A stretch of DNA of 64,000 nucleotides from Streptomyces sp. WM6386 (lineage in GTDB: Bacteria > Actinomycetota > Actinomycetes > Streptomycetales > Streptomycetaceae), in NCBI RefSeq assembly GCF_000972385.1, contig NZ_JXTE01000003.1, positions 124,001 through 188,000 of the forward strand. The letters run 5' to 3'. A model generated the notes under the pieces. That model was given only the letters and a program-made list of their open reading frames with translations, did not search any database and was not told the origin of the DNA. Shown piece after piece: positions 17,338-25,122 of this stretch; position 1 is the first letter of the stretch, and each line of letters starts with the position of its first letter. A program made the translations under genes and the position numbers.

Positions 17338-18228
17338 CTAGTCCTGTCTTGAATTCGACCCCTCGGAGCCCGGATCCAAGCGAGGCTGGGGAGAGGGCAG
17401 TTGCTCCTGCACCGGTTGCTCCTCCACAGAACGCACTGGTTGCTGTGGTTGCTGAACCGGTCCGGGCCCCGGCGCCGCCCTCTCCAGGAACCGCAGCAGC
17501 TCGACGGGGAAGGGCAGCACCAGCGTCGAGTTCTTCTCGGCCGCCACCGCCACCACCGTCTGCAGCAGCCGCAGTTGCAGCGCGGCCGGCTGCTCGGACA
17601 TCTCCTTGGCCGCCTCGGCGAGCTTCTTCGACGCCTGGAGTTCGGCGTCGGCGTTGATGACCCGGGCCCGCCGCTCCCGGTCGGCCTCGGCCTGCCGGGC
17701 CATGGAACGCTTCATGGTCTCGGGCAGGGAGACGTCCTTGATCTCGACCCGGTCGATGGTGACGCCCCACTCCACGGCGGGGCTGTCGATCATCAACTCC
17801 AGGCCCTGGTTGAGCTTCTCGCGGTCGGACAGCAGATCGTCCAGCTCGCTCTTGCCGATGATGGACCTGAGCGAGGTCTGGGCCATCTGCGCGACCGCGA
17901 ACCGGTAGTCCTCCACCCGGATGATCGCCTCGGCCGGCGCGGTCACCTTGAAGTAGACGACCGCGTCGACCCGCACCGTGACGTTGTCCCGGGTGATGCC
18001 CTCCTGCCCGGGCACCGGCATCGTCACGATCTGCATGTTGACCTTCCGGAGCTTGTCGATGCCCGGAACGATCATCGTGAACCCCGGCCCGCGCACTTCC
18101 GGACGGAGCCTGCCGAGACGGAGGACCACGCCCCGCTCGTACTGTTTGACGACCCGTGCGGCCGCCATCACGTACACCGCTCCGGCGGAGGCGAGAGTCA
18201 CGCCCGCTGCCACCAGCTCCTCGACCAT
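17338..18228 (-). CDS. SPFH/stomatin (slipin) family membrane protein
   Basis: This 296-residue protein has one N-terminal membrane hairpin (AAGVTLASAGAVYVMAAARV), then the SPFH domain (QYERGVVLRLGRL, GPGFTMIVPGIDKLRKV, DNVTVRVDAVVYFKV, residues about 28-190), a coiled-coil stretch with the slipin AEAERERRARVI-like segment, and a Pro/Gln-rich tail. Slipins form membrane microdomain scaffolds and usually work with an NfeD protein, but no nfeD gene is adjacent. It diverges from an alpha/beta hydrolase gene. Confidence 0.92.
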   Translation of the reverse strand: MVEELVAAGVTLASAGAVYVMAAARVVKQYERGVVLRLGRLRPEVRGPGFTMIVPGIDKLRKVNMQIVTMPVPGQEGITRDNVTVRVDAVVYFKVTAPAEAIIRVEDYRFAVAQMAQTSLRSIIGKSELDDLLSDREKLNQGLELMIDSPAVEWGVTIDRVEIKDVSLPETMKRSMARQAEADRERRARVINADAELQASKKLAEAAKEMSEQPAALQLRLLQTVVAVAAEKNSTLVLPFPVELLRFLERAAPGPGPVQQPQQPVRSVEEQPVQEQLPSPQPRLDPGSEGSNSRQD

Positions 18229-18318
18229 GACGGCCCCCCAGGGTCCGAATCAGGCGCTCAAGGTGTGTACTTCGACGGTAACTCCGCGATGTACACGATG
18301 GGGAGACGGAGGACACAG

Positions 18319-19188
18319 GTGCTCGACGGCATACAGACGCGCGACGGCAGGTGGCTGACGGTCGAGGAGTACGGCGACCGGGACGGCACACCGGTGGTGC
18401 TGCTGCACGGCACCCCGGGCTGCCGGTCCGGGGTCGTGCCCGACGACGTGGTCAAGGCGCACCCATGGGTGCGGTTCATCGCCTACGACCGCCCCGGCTA
18501 CGCGGACTCGGACCGGCACCCGGGACGCCGGGTCGCCGACGCGGCCCGGGACGTGGCCGATCTGGCCGACGCTCTCGGGCTGGAGAAGTTCTCCGTCCTC
18601 GGACGGTCGGGCGGCGCCCCGCACGCCCTGGCCTGTGCGGCGCTGCTGCCCGCGCGGGTACGGCGGGCGGCGGCGCTGGTGTCCCTCGCGCCGCCGGACG
18701 CGGAGGGGCTGAGCTGGTTCGACGGCATGGCGGCCGCCAACGTCGAGGACTACACCCTGGCGCTGACCGACACACTCGCCTTCGCGGAGCGGCTCGCGTC
18801 CCGGGCCGCCGCCATCCGCCAGGACCCCGCCCAGCTGCTGGTGACCATCCGCGACGGGCTCACCGACGCCGACCGGCGGATCGTCTCCCAGCCGGCCATC
18901 GGCGACATGCTGCTGCGCAACTACCGCGAGGCACTGCGCACTTCGGCGTACGGCTGGCTCGACGACGCCCTCGCCCTGCTGAGCCACTGGGGCTTCGACC
19001 CGGCGGACATCACGCGGCCGGTCCTGCTGTGGCACGGCGCCCAGGACCGGTTCTCCCCGGTGGGCCACTTCGAGTGGCTCCTGGACCGCGTCCCCCGCGC
19101 CCGGCCCGTGCTGGACCCGGACGCCGGTCACTTCGGGGCGATCGAGGCGCTGCCCGCCGTACTGGAGTGGCTGTGCCCGGCGTCATGA
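18319..19188 (+). CDS. Alpha/beta hydrolase
   Basis: This 289-residue protein has the oxyanion motif VVLLHGTPGCRSG, a DRPGYADSD segment, the nucleophile elbow LGRSGGAPHA (GxSxG as GRSGG), an Asp loop (LLWHGAQDRFSPV) and a late histidine (PDAGHFGAIEALP). These form a full catalytic triad, and the fold is that of proline-iminopeptidase or haloalkane-hydrolase-like enzymes. GTG 18319 is preferred to ATG 18289/18298 because GGAGG at 18308-18312 is ideally spaced. Its 3' end overlaps the convergent membrane gene by 6 bases. Confidence 0.88.
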   Translation: MLDGIQTRDGRWLTVEEYGDRDGTPVVLLHGTPGCRSGVVPDDVVKAHPWVRFIAYDRPGYADSDRHPGRRVADAARDVADLADALGLEKFSVLGRSGGAPHALACAALLPARVRRAAALVSLAPPDAEGLSWFDGMAAANVEDYTLALTDTLAFAERLASRAAAIRQDPAQLLVTIRDGLTDADRRIVSQPAIGDMLLRNYREALRTSAYGWLDDALALLSHWGFDPADITRPVLLWHGAQDRFSPVGHFEWLLDRVPRARPVLDPDAGHFGAIEALPAVLEWLCPAS

Positions 19189-19839
19189 CCCGGGGCGCTC
19201 CATGCGGGCGCCCCGCATCAGGTCCATGATCCGTTCGTGGCTGTCGCCCACGGCGTCGGCGACCCGCAGCCGCAACCGCAGCTGGTCGATCTCGTCGATG
19301 AACCGCCGCCCGTACGCCCCCGCCCGCATTCCCCCGGCGCCCAGCGGGAATCCGGCGCCGGTCAGCCGTAGGTAGTAGTCCTTGCCCTGGACGAGCCCCC
19401 GCCCGGCGAGTTCCGTCAGCAGTCCGGCGTGGTCGGTCCACGCGGTGGGCTCCTCGCCGCGCGGCACCAGGCAGTAGTCCACCTGTTCCACCACCGCGTG
19501 TTGCGAGCCGCCGTTCACGATCTCGACATGCCAGCCGGGCTCGTCCGGGCCGAGGTCGCCGACGGCCCACGAGGAGCTCCAGCCCATCGCGGGCCGTACG
19601 GTCCGCCCGTACTGGGCCCGTCCGAACACCGCCGCGAGCGCCACCGCCAGCAGGGCGCCCAGCGGGTTCATGTCCATGAGCCGCAGCCGCCAGGGCCACT
19701 GGTGGGCGAGGGCACCGGTGATGTTGGACCGCGCGATCTCCCACAGCAGCACCAGCGTCAGCAGGATCAGCAGCACCAGTGGCGCCACGAACAGCAACGG
19801 GCTGCGCCCCACTCGCCGTTGCCGGTCGTCGAAGTGCAC
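19183..19839 (-). CDS. Membrane protein of unknown function
   Basis: This 218-residue protein has two N-terminal membrane helices (LLFVAPLVLLILLTLVLLWE and LGALLAVALAAVFG) and a soluble C-terminal domain of about 150 residues (beginning WAVGDLGPDEPGWHVEIVNG). No named family is recognised. GTG 19839 is chosen because AAGGGA precedes it; an upstream start at 19890 would run into the terminator stem of the neighbouring protease. The soluble half resembles a beta-rich domain with no clear catalytic residues. Confidence 0.72.
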   Translation of the reverse strand: MHFDDRQRRVGRSPLLFVAPLVLLILLTLVLLWEIARSNITGALAHQWPWRLRLMDMNPLGALLAVALAAVFGRAQYGRTVRPAMGWSSSWAVGDLGPDEPGWHVEIVNGGSQHAVVEQVDYCLVPRGEEPTAWTDHAGLLTELAGRGLVQGKDYYLRLTGAGFPLGAGGMRAGAYGRRFIDEIDQLRLRLRVADAVGDSHERIMDLMRGARMERPGS

Positions 19840-19876
19840 TTCTCGCGTCCCTTCCCCCGTGTCGTCGCCGACAATA

Positions 19877-19914
19877 GCGAGCCCCCGCACGGCAGTTGCC
19901 GTGCGGGGGCTCGC
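19877..19914. terminator. Terminator of the second streptogrisin gene
   Basis: An 18-bp perfect inverted repeat (arms 19877-19894 and 19897-19914, half-site gcgagcccccgcacggca) lies 40 bases past the protease stop. With a realistic loop it forms a 16-bp hairpin. It also marks the 5' limit of the membrane-protein gene. Confidence 0.9.
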
Positions 19915-19953
19915 CTGTTCGTTCCTACTGGGGCGCCTGTTGCGACGGGGCGG

Positions 19954-20859
19954 TCAGTAGACGTGCACCCCGTAGGCGCTGAGCGCCTCGGTGACGGGCT
20001 GGAAGAACGTCGTGCCGCCGGAGGAGCAGTTGCCGCTGCCGCCGGAGGTCAGACCGTAGGCGACGGTGCCGCCGTACAGCGGGCCGCCGGAGTCGCCGGG
20101 CTCGGCGCAGACCGTGGTCTGGATCATGCCGTAGACGATGTCGCCGCCACCGTAGTTGACGGTCGCGTTGAGGGCGGTGACCCGGCCGCTGTGCGTGCCG
20201 GTGGTGGAGCCGCGCCGGTACACCGTGGTGCCGACGGAGGGCGTCGCGGCACTGGCGATGTCCTGGCTGCCCACGGCACCCGACTTGGTGACCGAGGTGT
20301 TCGTGTAGCGCACGATGCCGTAGTCGTTGGTCGGGAAACTGGAGCCGGACGTGGTGCCGAGGGTCGTCGTGTGGGACGAGTTCGACCACCAGGTGCCGGC
20401 GCCGTCGGTGCAGTGACCGGCGGTCAGGAAGTAGTAGTTCCCGCTGTTGTCCTGGACGTTGAAGCCGAGGGAGCAGCGCCAGCTACTCGCATAGATGGCG
20501 TCGCCGCCGGAGATCAGCTTGTTGAACTTGCCCGGGGTCCGCTTGATCGTCAGCGCGTCGGCGTTGGCGCCGGCCTGCCGCTTGATCTTCGCGATCTCCG
20601 CCTTGGAGACCGTGCTGTCGACGGTGACGACGACACGGTTGGTCTTGCTGTCGACGGCCCAGGCGGTGCCCGGGACATCGGCCTTGAGCACCGAACTGTT
20701 GGCGCTCTTCAGCTCGTTGGCGCTGAAGGGGGTCGCGTCCGGGGCGGCGTTCGCGTTGGGGATCGCGATCGCGGCGGCGGCCACGAGTCCGGAGGATACG
20801 GCGATCAGCCGGGTCCGTCTCGTAATGCCGCTGCGGGGGGTGGTGCGCTTGATCCTCAC
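19954..20859 (-). CDS. Streptogrisin B-like secreted serine protease
   Basis: This 301-residue preproprotease closely matches the length and pattern of streptogrisin A/B precursors. A signal peptide ends near PNANA, a propeptide of about 70 residues follows, and the mature enzyme starts at [20 protein letters not shown]. The triad is visible: His in FLTAGHCTD, Asp in [12 protein letters not shown] and Ser in [28 protein letters not shown] and [18 protein letters not shown] are near-diagnostic. The start is GTG 20859 behind GGGAGGG. It has a shorter propeptide than the protease at 16022, so the two are different subfamilies. Confidence 0.95.
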   Translation of the reverse strand: MRIKRTTPRSGITRRTRLIAVSSGLVAAAAIAIPNANAAPDATPFSANELKSANSSVLKADVPGTAWAVDSKTNRVVVTVDSTVSKAEIAKIKRQAGANADALTIKRTPGKFNKLISGGDAIYASSWRCSLGFNVQDNSGNYYFLTAGHCTDGAGTWWSNSSHTTTLGTTSGSSFPTNDYGIVRYTNTSVTKSGAVGSQDIASAATPSVGTTVYRRGSTTGTHSGRVTALNATVNYGGGDIVYGMIQTTVCAEPGDSGGPLYGGTVAYGLTSGGSGNCSSGGTTFFQPVTEALSAYGVHVY

Positions 20860-21069
20860 TTTTCGTTCCCTCCCAGGGAGGTTGGGGGCCCGCGTGGGGT
20901 CGGGGCCCGTGAGGCGCAGCCTGAGGCCCGAATGTCCGGATTCCGAACACGCCGTGCCCCTGACAAGCGCTGAGGGGGAGTATTCGGCCGAACGACCGGT
21001 AGGCGCAAGGGCGCCTTTCGGCCGTCAACCTTTGAACCATCCATGCGTTCCCCGTGAGCTGACCGCTCC

Positions 21070-21744
21070 TCAGAGCAGGGCGCTCCCCCGCCTCGATGGC
21101 GATGCCCAGCGTATTCCCCGGCGGCGGGAAGGGGCAGATGAAGTGGTCGGCGAATGCGCACGGCGGAAGCAGAGCGCGGTTGAAGTCGACCGTCGTGCGC
21201 CCCTCGACATCGGGTGCGGCGGGCCGCAGGAACCGGAAGCGGTGGCTGCTGGACACGCTCGTCGCATCGCCGAAAACCGCCCACAGCGACCCGTCGGCCT
21301 CGACCGTCACCTGGAGCGTGAGCGTCCGTCGAGGGTGAACGCCAGCTCTCCGCCCAGCCCGAGACCGCGCCGCCGTCCGTCCGCGTTCTCCACGCGGACG
21401 CTGCGCGGTTCGCCGTACGGCGTGAAGCGCCCCGGCACCGACCAGCGCGGCTCGTGGGGCGTGGCCGCGATACCGCGGAACGCGCGCCGCGCCTCGGAGG
21501 CGGGGTCGAAGTCCCGTACGCCCCACGCCCCCTCGCGCACCAGCACGACCAGCCGCCGCTCGCCGTGCGCGACCCGGCTCGCGCCGAAGAAGTCGAACAG
21601 ACCGCGTTCGGCCGTGCGGGCCAGGTGCTCGAAGGAGGAGAACTCGATCGGGGACCGTGAGCGCGGATCCGCCCAGACGGTGGCGTTGTTGACGCCCGGG
21701 AAGTGCGCCGCGAGACGGAGCTGTCTGAGCGGTCGTTCGGTCAT
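21070..21744 (-). pseudogene. Fused and frameshifted remnant: LLM oxidoreductase start joined to DUF1684
   Basis: Residues 1-50 (starting MTERPLRQLRLAAHFPGVNN, then FSSFEHLARTAERGLFDFF) are the exact N-terminus style of NtaA/SnaA/DszA-type LLM monooxygenases. At residue 52 the sequence switches to the middle of a DUF1684 protein (RLVVLVREGAWGVRDFDP). Reading then breaks near 21326, where one base appears missing: the first frame stops, while the next frame continues with LTLQVTVEADGSLWAVFGDA and the DUF1684 hallmark DFNRALLPPCAF. Both parent genes are therefore incomplete. The ATG overlaps the LLM gene stop (ATGA), so it was the last gene of that operon. Confidence 0.82.
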
Positions 21745-22790
21745 GAAGCTTCCCCCGCGTGCTGGTTGACGGGCCGGGCCAGGCCCAGGTGCTCCCGGAG
21801 CGTGCTGCCCGGGTAGAAGGTGCGGAAGAGCCCGCGGTGCTGGAGGAGCACCACCGTGCCGTTGACGAGCCGCTCCAGGTCACGGCGTGGCTCGGCAGGC
21901 GTGAGGTGGAAGCCGTCGACGGCGCCCTCCCCGTGCCAGGAGGCGATCAGGTCCGCGAGGTCGACGGGGCCGCCGCGGTACAGCGGGCCCTGCGCGGTCT
22001 GCCGGGGGCCGCCCCCGCCGTGCCCCGGCTCGGCCGCGTGCTCCCCGTCGCCGAGGTCGACGACGAGGCCGGCCAGGACCCGCAGCCCGTCGGGATCGCG
22101 CCCGAACCTCACTGCCGCGGCGCGCAGTTGATCCCGCACGGCACGGGTGTGCGCGGCGCTCACGGACCGTACGAGGGCCACGTCCGCGTACCGGGCGGCG
22201 GTGTCCCGGGCCTGCCCCTCGGAGGCGTCGACCACCCGGACCGGGTGGCCCTGCGGAGGGCGCGGCACGATCGAGGGGCCCCGCACCGAGAACTCCGTGC
22301 CCTCGAAGTCGACGCGGTGCAGCTTGTCCCGGTCGATGAAACGGCCGGTCGACTCGTCCCGTATCTCGGCGTCGTCCTCCCAGCTGTCCCACAACTTCGC
22401 GGCCACGTCGGCCACTTCACCGGCCTCCTGCCACAGCGCGTCGGCGGGGGCGGCGTGCCGGCGGCCGAAGAGGCGGGCCTCGCCCTCGGTGGTCGACACG
22501 TCGAGCCGCCAGCCGGCCCGGCCCCGGCTGACCCAGTCGAGGGTCGCGACGGCCGCCTGGACGTGGAAGGGCTCGGTGCGGGTGGTGGTGACGGTCGGCA
22601 CGAGACCGATCCGGCCGGTGGCCGGGGCCACCCGGGACAGGACGGCGAGCGCGTCGAGCCCGGGGCGGGCGAAGGTGTCGTCGAGCGTCACGAAGTCGAG
22701 GACACCGTGTTCGGCGAGCCGGGCCAGTTCGACGTAGGAGTCGGCGTCCTGGGCCGACGGCTGGTCGACAGCGGCGGAGAGATGCAGCAT
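21741..22790 (-). CDS. LLM-class flavin-dependent oxidoreductase
   Basis: This 349-residue protein has the luciferase-like monooxygenase pattern: LARLAEHGVLDFVTLDDTFA, IGLVPTVTTTRTEPFHVQAA and WVSRGRAGWRLDVSTTEGEA, as in FMNH2-dependent enzymes of the NtaA/SsuD group that cleave C-S or C-N bonds. It is somewhat shorter than the classical 440-residue members, and the segment between DESTGRFIDRDKLHRV and the C-terminus is compact. It is downstream of an FAD protein in the same direction (55 bases) and ATGA-coupled to the remnant at 21744. AAGGTG precedes ATG 22790. The likely role is organosulfur or related compound oxidation. Confidence 0.9.
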   Translation of the reverse strand: MLHLSAAVDQPSAQDADSYVELARLAEHGVLDFVTLDDTFARPGLDALAVLSRVAPATGRIGLVPTVTTTRTEPFHVQAAVATLDWVSRGRAGWRLDVSTTEGEARLFGRRHAAPADALWQEAGEVADVAAKLWDSWEDDAEIRDESTGRFIDRDKLHRVDFEGTEFSVRGPSIVPRPPQGHPVRVVDASEGQARDTAARYADVALVRSVSAAHTRAVRDQLRAAAVRFGRDPDGLRVLAGLVVDLGDGEHAAEPGHGGGGPRQTAQGPLYRGGPVDLADLIASWHGEGAVDGFHLTPAEPRRDLERLVNGTVVLLQHRGLFRTFYPGSTLREHLGLARPVNQHAGEAS

Positions 22791-22845
22791 CACAGCACCT
22801 TCGAAATCCTTGGAGTAGGGGGTGTCTTGCGTGGTCGGCGGGATC

Positions 22846-24633
22846 TCAGGCGGCCGCGCGCCCGGCGAGGGCGGCGAGGAACTCCAGTGCCGCCCGGGCC
22901 GTCGCGTCGTTCTGCCGGAACGCCGGGCCGCCGGTGCGGGGCCGGGTGAAGGCGCCGGAGGTACGGCCGTCGGTGAAGGGGCCGAGCGCGAAGCGCCGGG
23001 GATGTGGCCGGCCGGCCCGGTCCAGGATCCGCCCGTCGCCGGGGTCCACCCGCAGCAGCCCCTCCGGGGTCTCGGCGGCCCCGTCCTCCTGGAGCTCGCG
23101 CAGCAGGGCGTCGCGGGCCCGCCCGACCGTGGGCTCGGGCAACCGCGCCTCGACCAGCGCGCGCGTCTCGACAAAGAACCCGGGCAGACTCGCGCTCGTG
23201 GCCCGGAAGACGCCGTCCTGCGCCGCCACCGAGACGTCCGCGCCGAGGAACCTGACGACACCGGCCCGCGAGAGGGCCTGCAGCTGCCGCAGCCGGGGTC
23301 CGGGCGGCCCGGAGGCCAGATAGCTGAAGAAGCCGTGCCACCAGGGCCCGGTGCCCCCGAGCCGGACCAACTGGCCGTAGACGGACAGCAGCCCGAGGAA
23401 GACCGACAGGTCCTGGCTGTACGAAGGGTCGTGCCGTCTGCTCAGATCCTGCTCGACATACCCCCGCAGCCCTTCCTGGAGCTCCTCGAACGACCCGTAC
23501 CGCACCCCTTCCAGCGGCCGGTCCAGCGCGCCCAGGTCCAGCCGGTCGGCCGGGTCGGGCACGGCGGCCTCCACGAGGGCCTCGACATCCGTGCGGTCGC
23601 CGACCGCGTACTTCTCCTCGAAGTCGGCCCAGGACATCGCGGTCCGCTCCCCGTGCACCGTGAACAACCGGTGGTAGTGCGCGAACCCCAACTCCTTCTC
23701 CACCAGCGGCCACACGTCCCGCCCGAAGTCGAACCCCGCCGGCCGGGCGAGCAGTTCGTCGACCTCGGGGGGCCCGAAGAACCGGGGCAGCGGCGGCCGT
23801 TCACCGGTCCAGTCGTAGCCGATCTTCGAGTGGTACGGCACTCCGCGCCGCGACCCGACGTACAGCACCGGCTCGCGTCCGGACGGTACATAGGTGTCGC
23901 CCTCGTACCGCCCGCCCCGCCCCTCGGTCAGCAGCACCATCAGATCGACGAAGGCGAGCCCGAAGCCGCGGACCACGACGTGCGAGCCGGGAGTGAGCGC
24001 GGACAGGTCGCTGTCGGCGGTGAAGTCGGGCGGGAGGTGGACGAGGCCGTGCTCTGCCGCGTAGGCCGCCAACGACCGTTGCTCGTCGTCGAGTTCGGCG
24101 TCGAGGTGGCCGAGCGCGAGGACGACCAGGTCGGCGAGGAGCGGGCGCGGGCGGCCCTCCAGCCACACCTGCTGGCGCCCCTCACGCGAACCGCTGACCC
24201 GCAGGGCGCGCCGCGGATGGTGGTGCACCCGCACCGACGGAGGCAGCGCGGCCACCGCCCGCTCGTGCACCCACCGCAGATACCCGCCCTGGAGCTGCCG
24301 GTCCGCGAAGGTGGTGCCGTCGATGCCGGCCCACTCGTGCAGCGTGGGTCCGGGACGCACCGGGCCGGCCATGTCCACCGTCTCGTCGGTGAACATCGTG
24401 ACGTCCTCGGCGTGCGAGTTCATCCACAGCAGCGGCGACTGCGCCTTGCGCCAGATGCGCCCGGCACCGGGCACGTGCGGGTCGACGAGATGGATGTCGA
24501 GGCCCGAGCCGTCGTAGAGCTCGGGCGCGTTGGCCGCGATCCGTTCGATCAGACCGGCCCCCCGCGGCCCGGCGCCGACGATCACCAGCGAGTGCCGGGT
24601 ACGGCGTTGTGAAACGAGGGTGTCGGAGAACAT
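22846..24633 (-). CDS. FAD/NAD(P)-binding protein
   Basis: This 595-residue protein begins with a dinucleotide fold (SLVIVGAGPRGAGLIERIAA, residues 16-35), continues with DIHLVDPHVPGAGRIWR, and matches the FAD-NAD(P)-binding PF13454-type proteins often found with LLM monooxygenases in sulfur-linked clusters. A second nucleotide region is near residue 200 (HVVVRGFGLAFVDLMVLLTE). The reaction is unknown; reductant supply or hydroxylation is plausible. ATG 24633 is supported by GGAG at 24641-24644. A hairpin can mask the start. It leads the operon that continues with the LLM gene. Confidence 0.88.
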   Translation of the reverse strand: MFSDTLVSQRRTRHSLVIVGAGPRGAGLIERIAANAPELYDGSGLDIHLVDPHVPGAGRIWRKAQSPLLWMNSHAEDVTMFTDETVDMAGPVRPGPTLHEWAGIDGTTFADRQLQGGYLRWVHERAVAALPPSVRVHHHPRRALRVSGSREGRQQVWLEGRPRPLLADLVVLALGHLDAELDDEQRSLAAYAAEHGLVHLPPDFTADSDLSALTPGSHVVVRGFGLAFVDLMVLLTEGRGGRYEGDTYVPSGREPVLYVGSRRGVPYHSKIGYDWTGERPPLPRFFGPPEVDELLARPAGFDFGRDVWPLVEKELGFAHYHRLFTVHGERTAMSWADFEEKYAVGDRTDVEALVEAAVPDPADRLDLGALDRPLEGVRYGSFEELQEGLRGYVEQDLSRRHDPSYSQDLSVFLGLLSVYGQLVRLGGTGPWWHGFFSYLASGPPGPRLRQLQALSRAGVVRFLGADVSVAAQDGVFRATSASLPGFFVETRALVEARLPEPTVGRARDALLRELQEDGAAETPEGLLRVDPGDGRILDRAGRPHPRRFALGPFTDGRTSGAFTRPRTGGPAFRQNDATARAALEFLAALAGRAAA

Positions 24634-24684
24634 GTGAAGGCTCCGTGGCAGCGAGTCGTTCGAACTCGGACGGGTGCCTTCACA
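24631..24684 (-). promoter_or_regulatory. Leader hairpin that can pair with the start codon region
   Basis: TGTGAAGGC at 24676-24684 and its complement at 24633-24641 (9 bp, read on the minus strand) enclose a smaller CGAGT/ACTCG stem (24652-24656 and 24664-24668). The 3' arm contains the A of the start codon and touches the GGAG ribosome site. If formed, the structure would limit translation of the FAD protein. Confidence 0.5.
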
Positions 24685-24740
24685 CAAGCGCGCCGCGCGG
24701 CGCGGATCGCGGCCGAGCCCCTCAGCAGGGCCGCCCCTTG

Positions 24741-24771
24741 AGACTACGGGGGCGTTTCCCCTCACTGTCAA
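24741..24771 (-). promoter_or_regulatory. Candidate promoter of the FAD/LLM operon
   Basis: Read on the minus strand, TTGACA (24766-24771) is followed after 19 bases by TAGTCT (24741-24746), about 110 bases upstream of the FAD-protein start. The spacing is long for a sigma-70-type promoter, so the call is tentative. Confidence 0.4.
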
Positions 24772-24842
24772 GGCTGTCCATACTGTGAGCCGTACGTCTC
24801 AAGTCGGTTGACGCACAACCGGATGCCTGTTCCACTTACCCC

Positions 24843-24914
24843 ATGCATCCACAGCAGTGGCTGGTCAAGCGCTCCCACATCGACTTCGGTCGCGTGTGGT
24901 CCTGTTCCTGTTGA
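24843..24914 (+). CDS. Cysteine-type leader peptide without a downstream gene
   Basis: A 23-residue frame (ATG 24843 to TGA 24914) contains LVKRSHIDFGRVWSCSC. It matches the pattern of Streptomyces leader peptides that precede sulfur-assimilation genes (R-x-H-I/V-D-x-x-R-V-x-S-x-x-C) and ends with two Cys codons (Ser-Cys-Ser-Cys). Such peptides are thought to sense cysteine supply by ribosome stalling. No gene follows it on the plus strand: the next plus-strand gene starts at 26610 and the DUF5685 gene is convergent. It is divergent from the FAD/LLM operon. Possible TTGACG at 24808-24813. Confidence 0.78.
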   Translation: MHPQQWLVKRSHIDFGRVWSCSC

Positions 24915-25049
24915 GCTGACCCCCTGCGCGCCCTGATTCCCGGGCGCCCTTTCACGTTCTCCTTCCCCGCCTTCACACGCGCCTCCCCTCACTCGCGTTT
25001 CCGCACAGCCCCCTTGTCCTCCATCACCGACGGCCCAGCACCCACCTGA

Positions 25050-25114
25050 AGGGGCGCGGGGAACTGCGCGACCAGCCACACCGGACCCGCAGCCGCCGAA
25101 CAACCCACGCCCCT
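25050..25114. repeat. Common Streptomyces intergenic hairpin element
   Basis: AGGGGCGCGGG at the left and CCCACGCCCCT at the right form a stem of ten pairs with one mismatch around a long loop containing gaactgcgcgaccagccac. From memory, this sequence type recurs in intergenic regions of many Streptomyces genomes. It lies just past the DUF5685 stop and may serve as its terminator. Confidence 0.72.
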
Positions 25115-25122
25115 ACGGCGAA

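Noticed and set aside
18289..18318. ATG 18289 or 18298 as the start of the alpha/beta hydrolase
   Set aside because: No ribosome site precedes them, while GTG 18319 has GGAGG at the correct distance.
24685..24771. FAD protein start at 24771 or another upstream codon
   Set aside because: The added residues are Arg/Pro/Gly-rich and would run through the promoter candidate; ATG 24633 has GGAG upstream.
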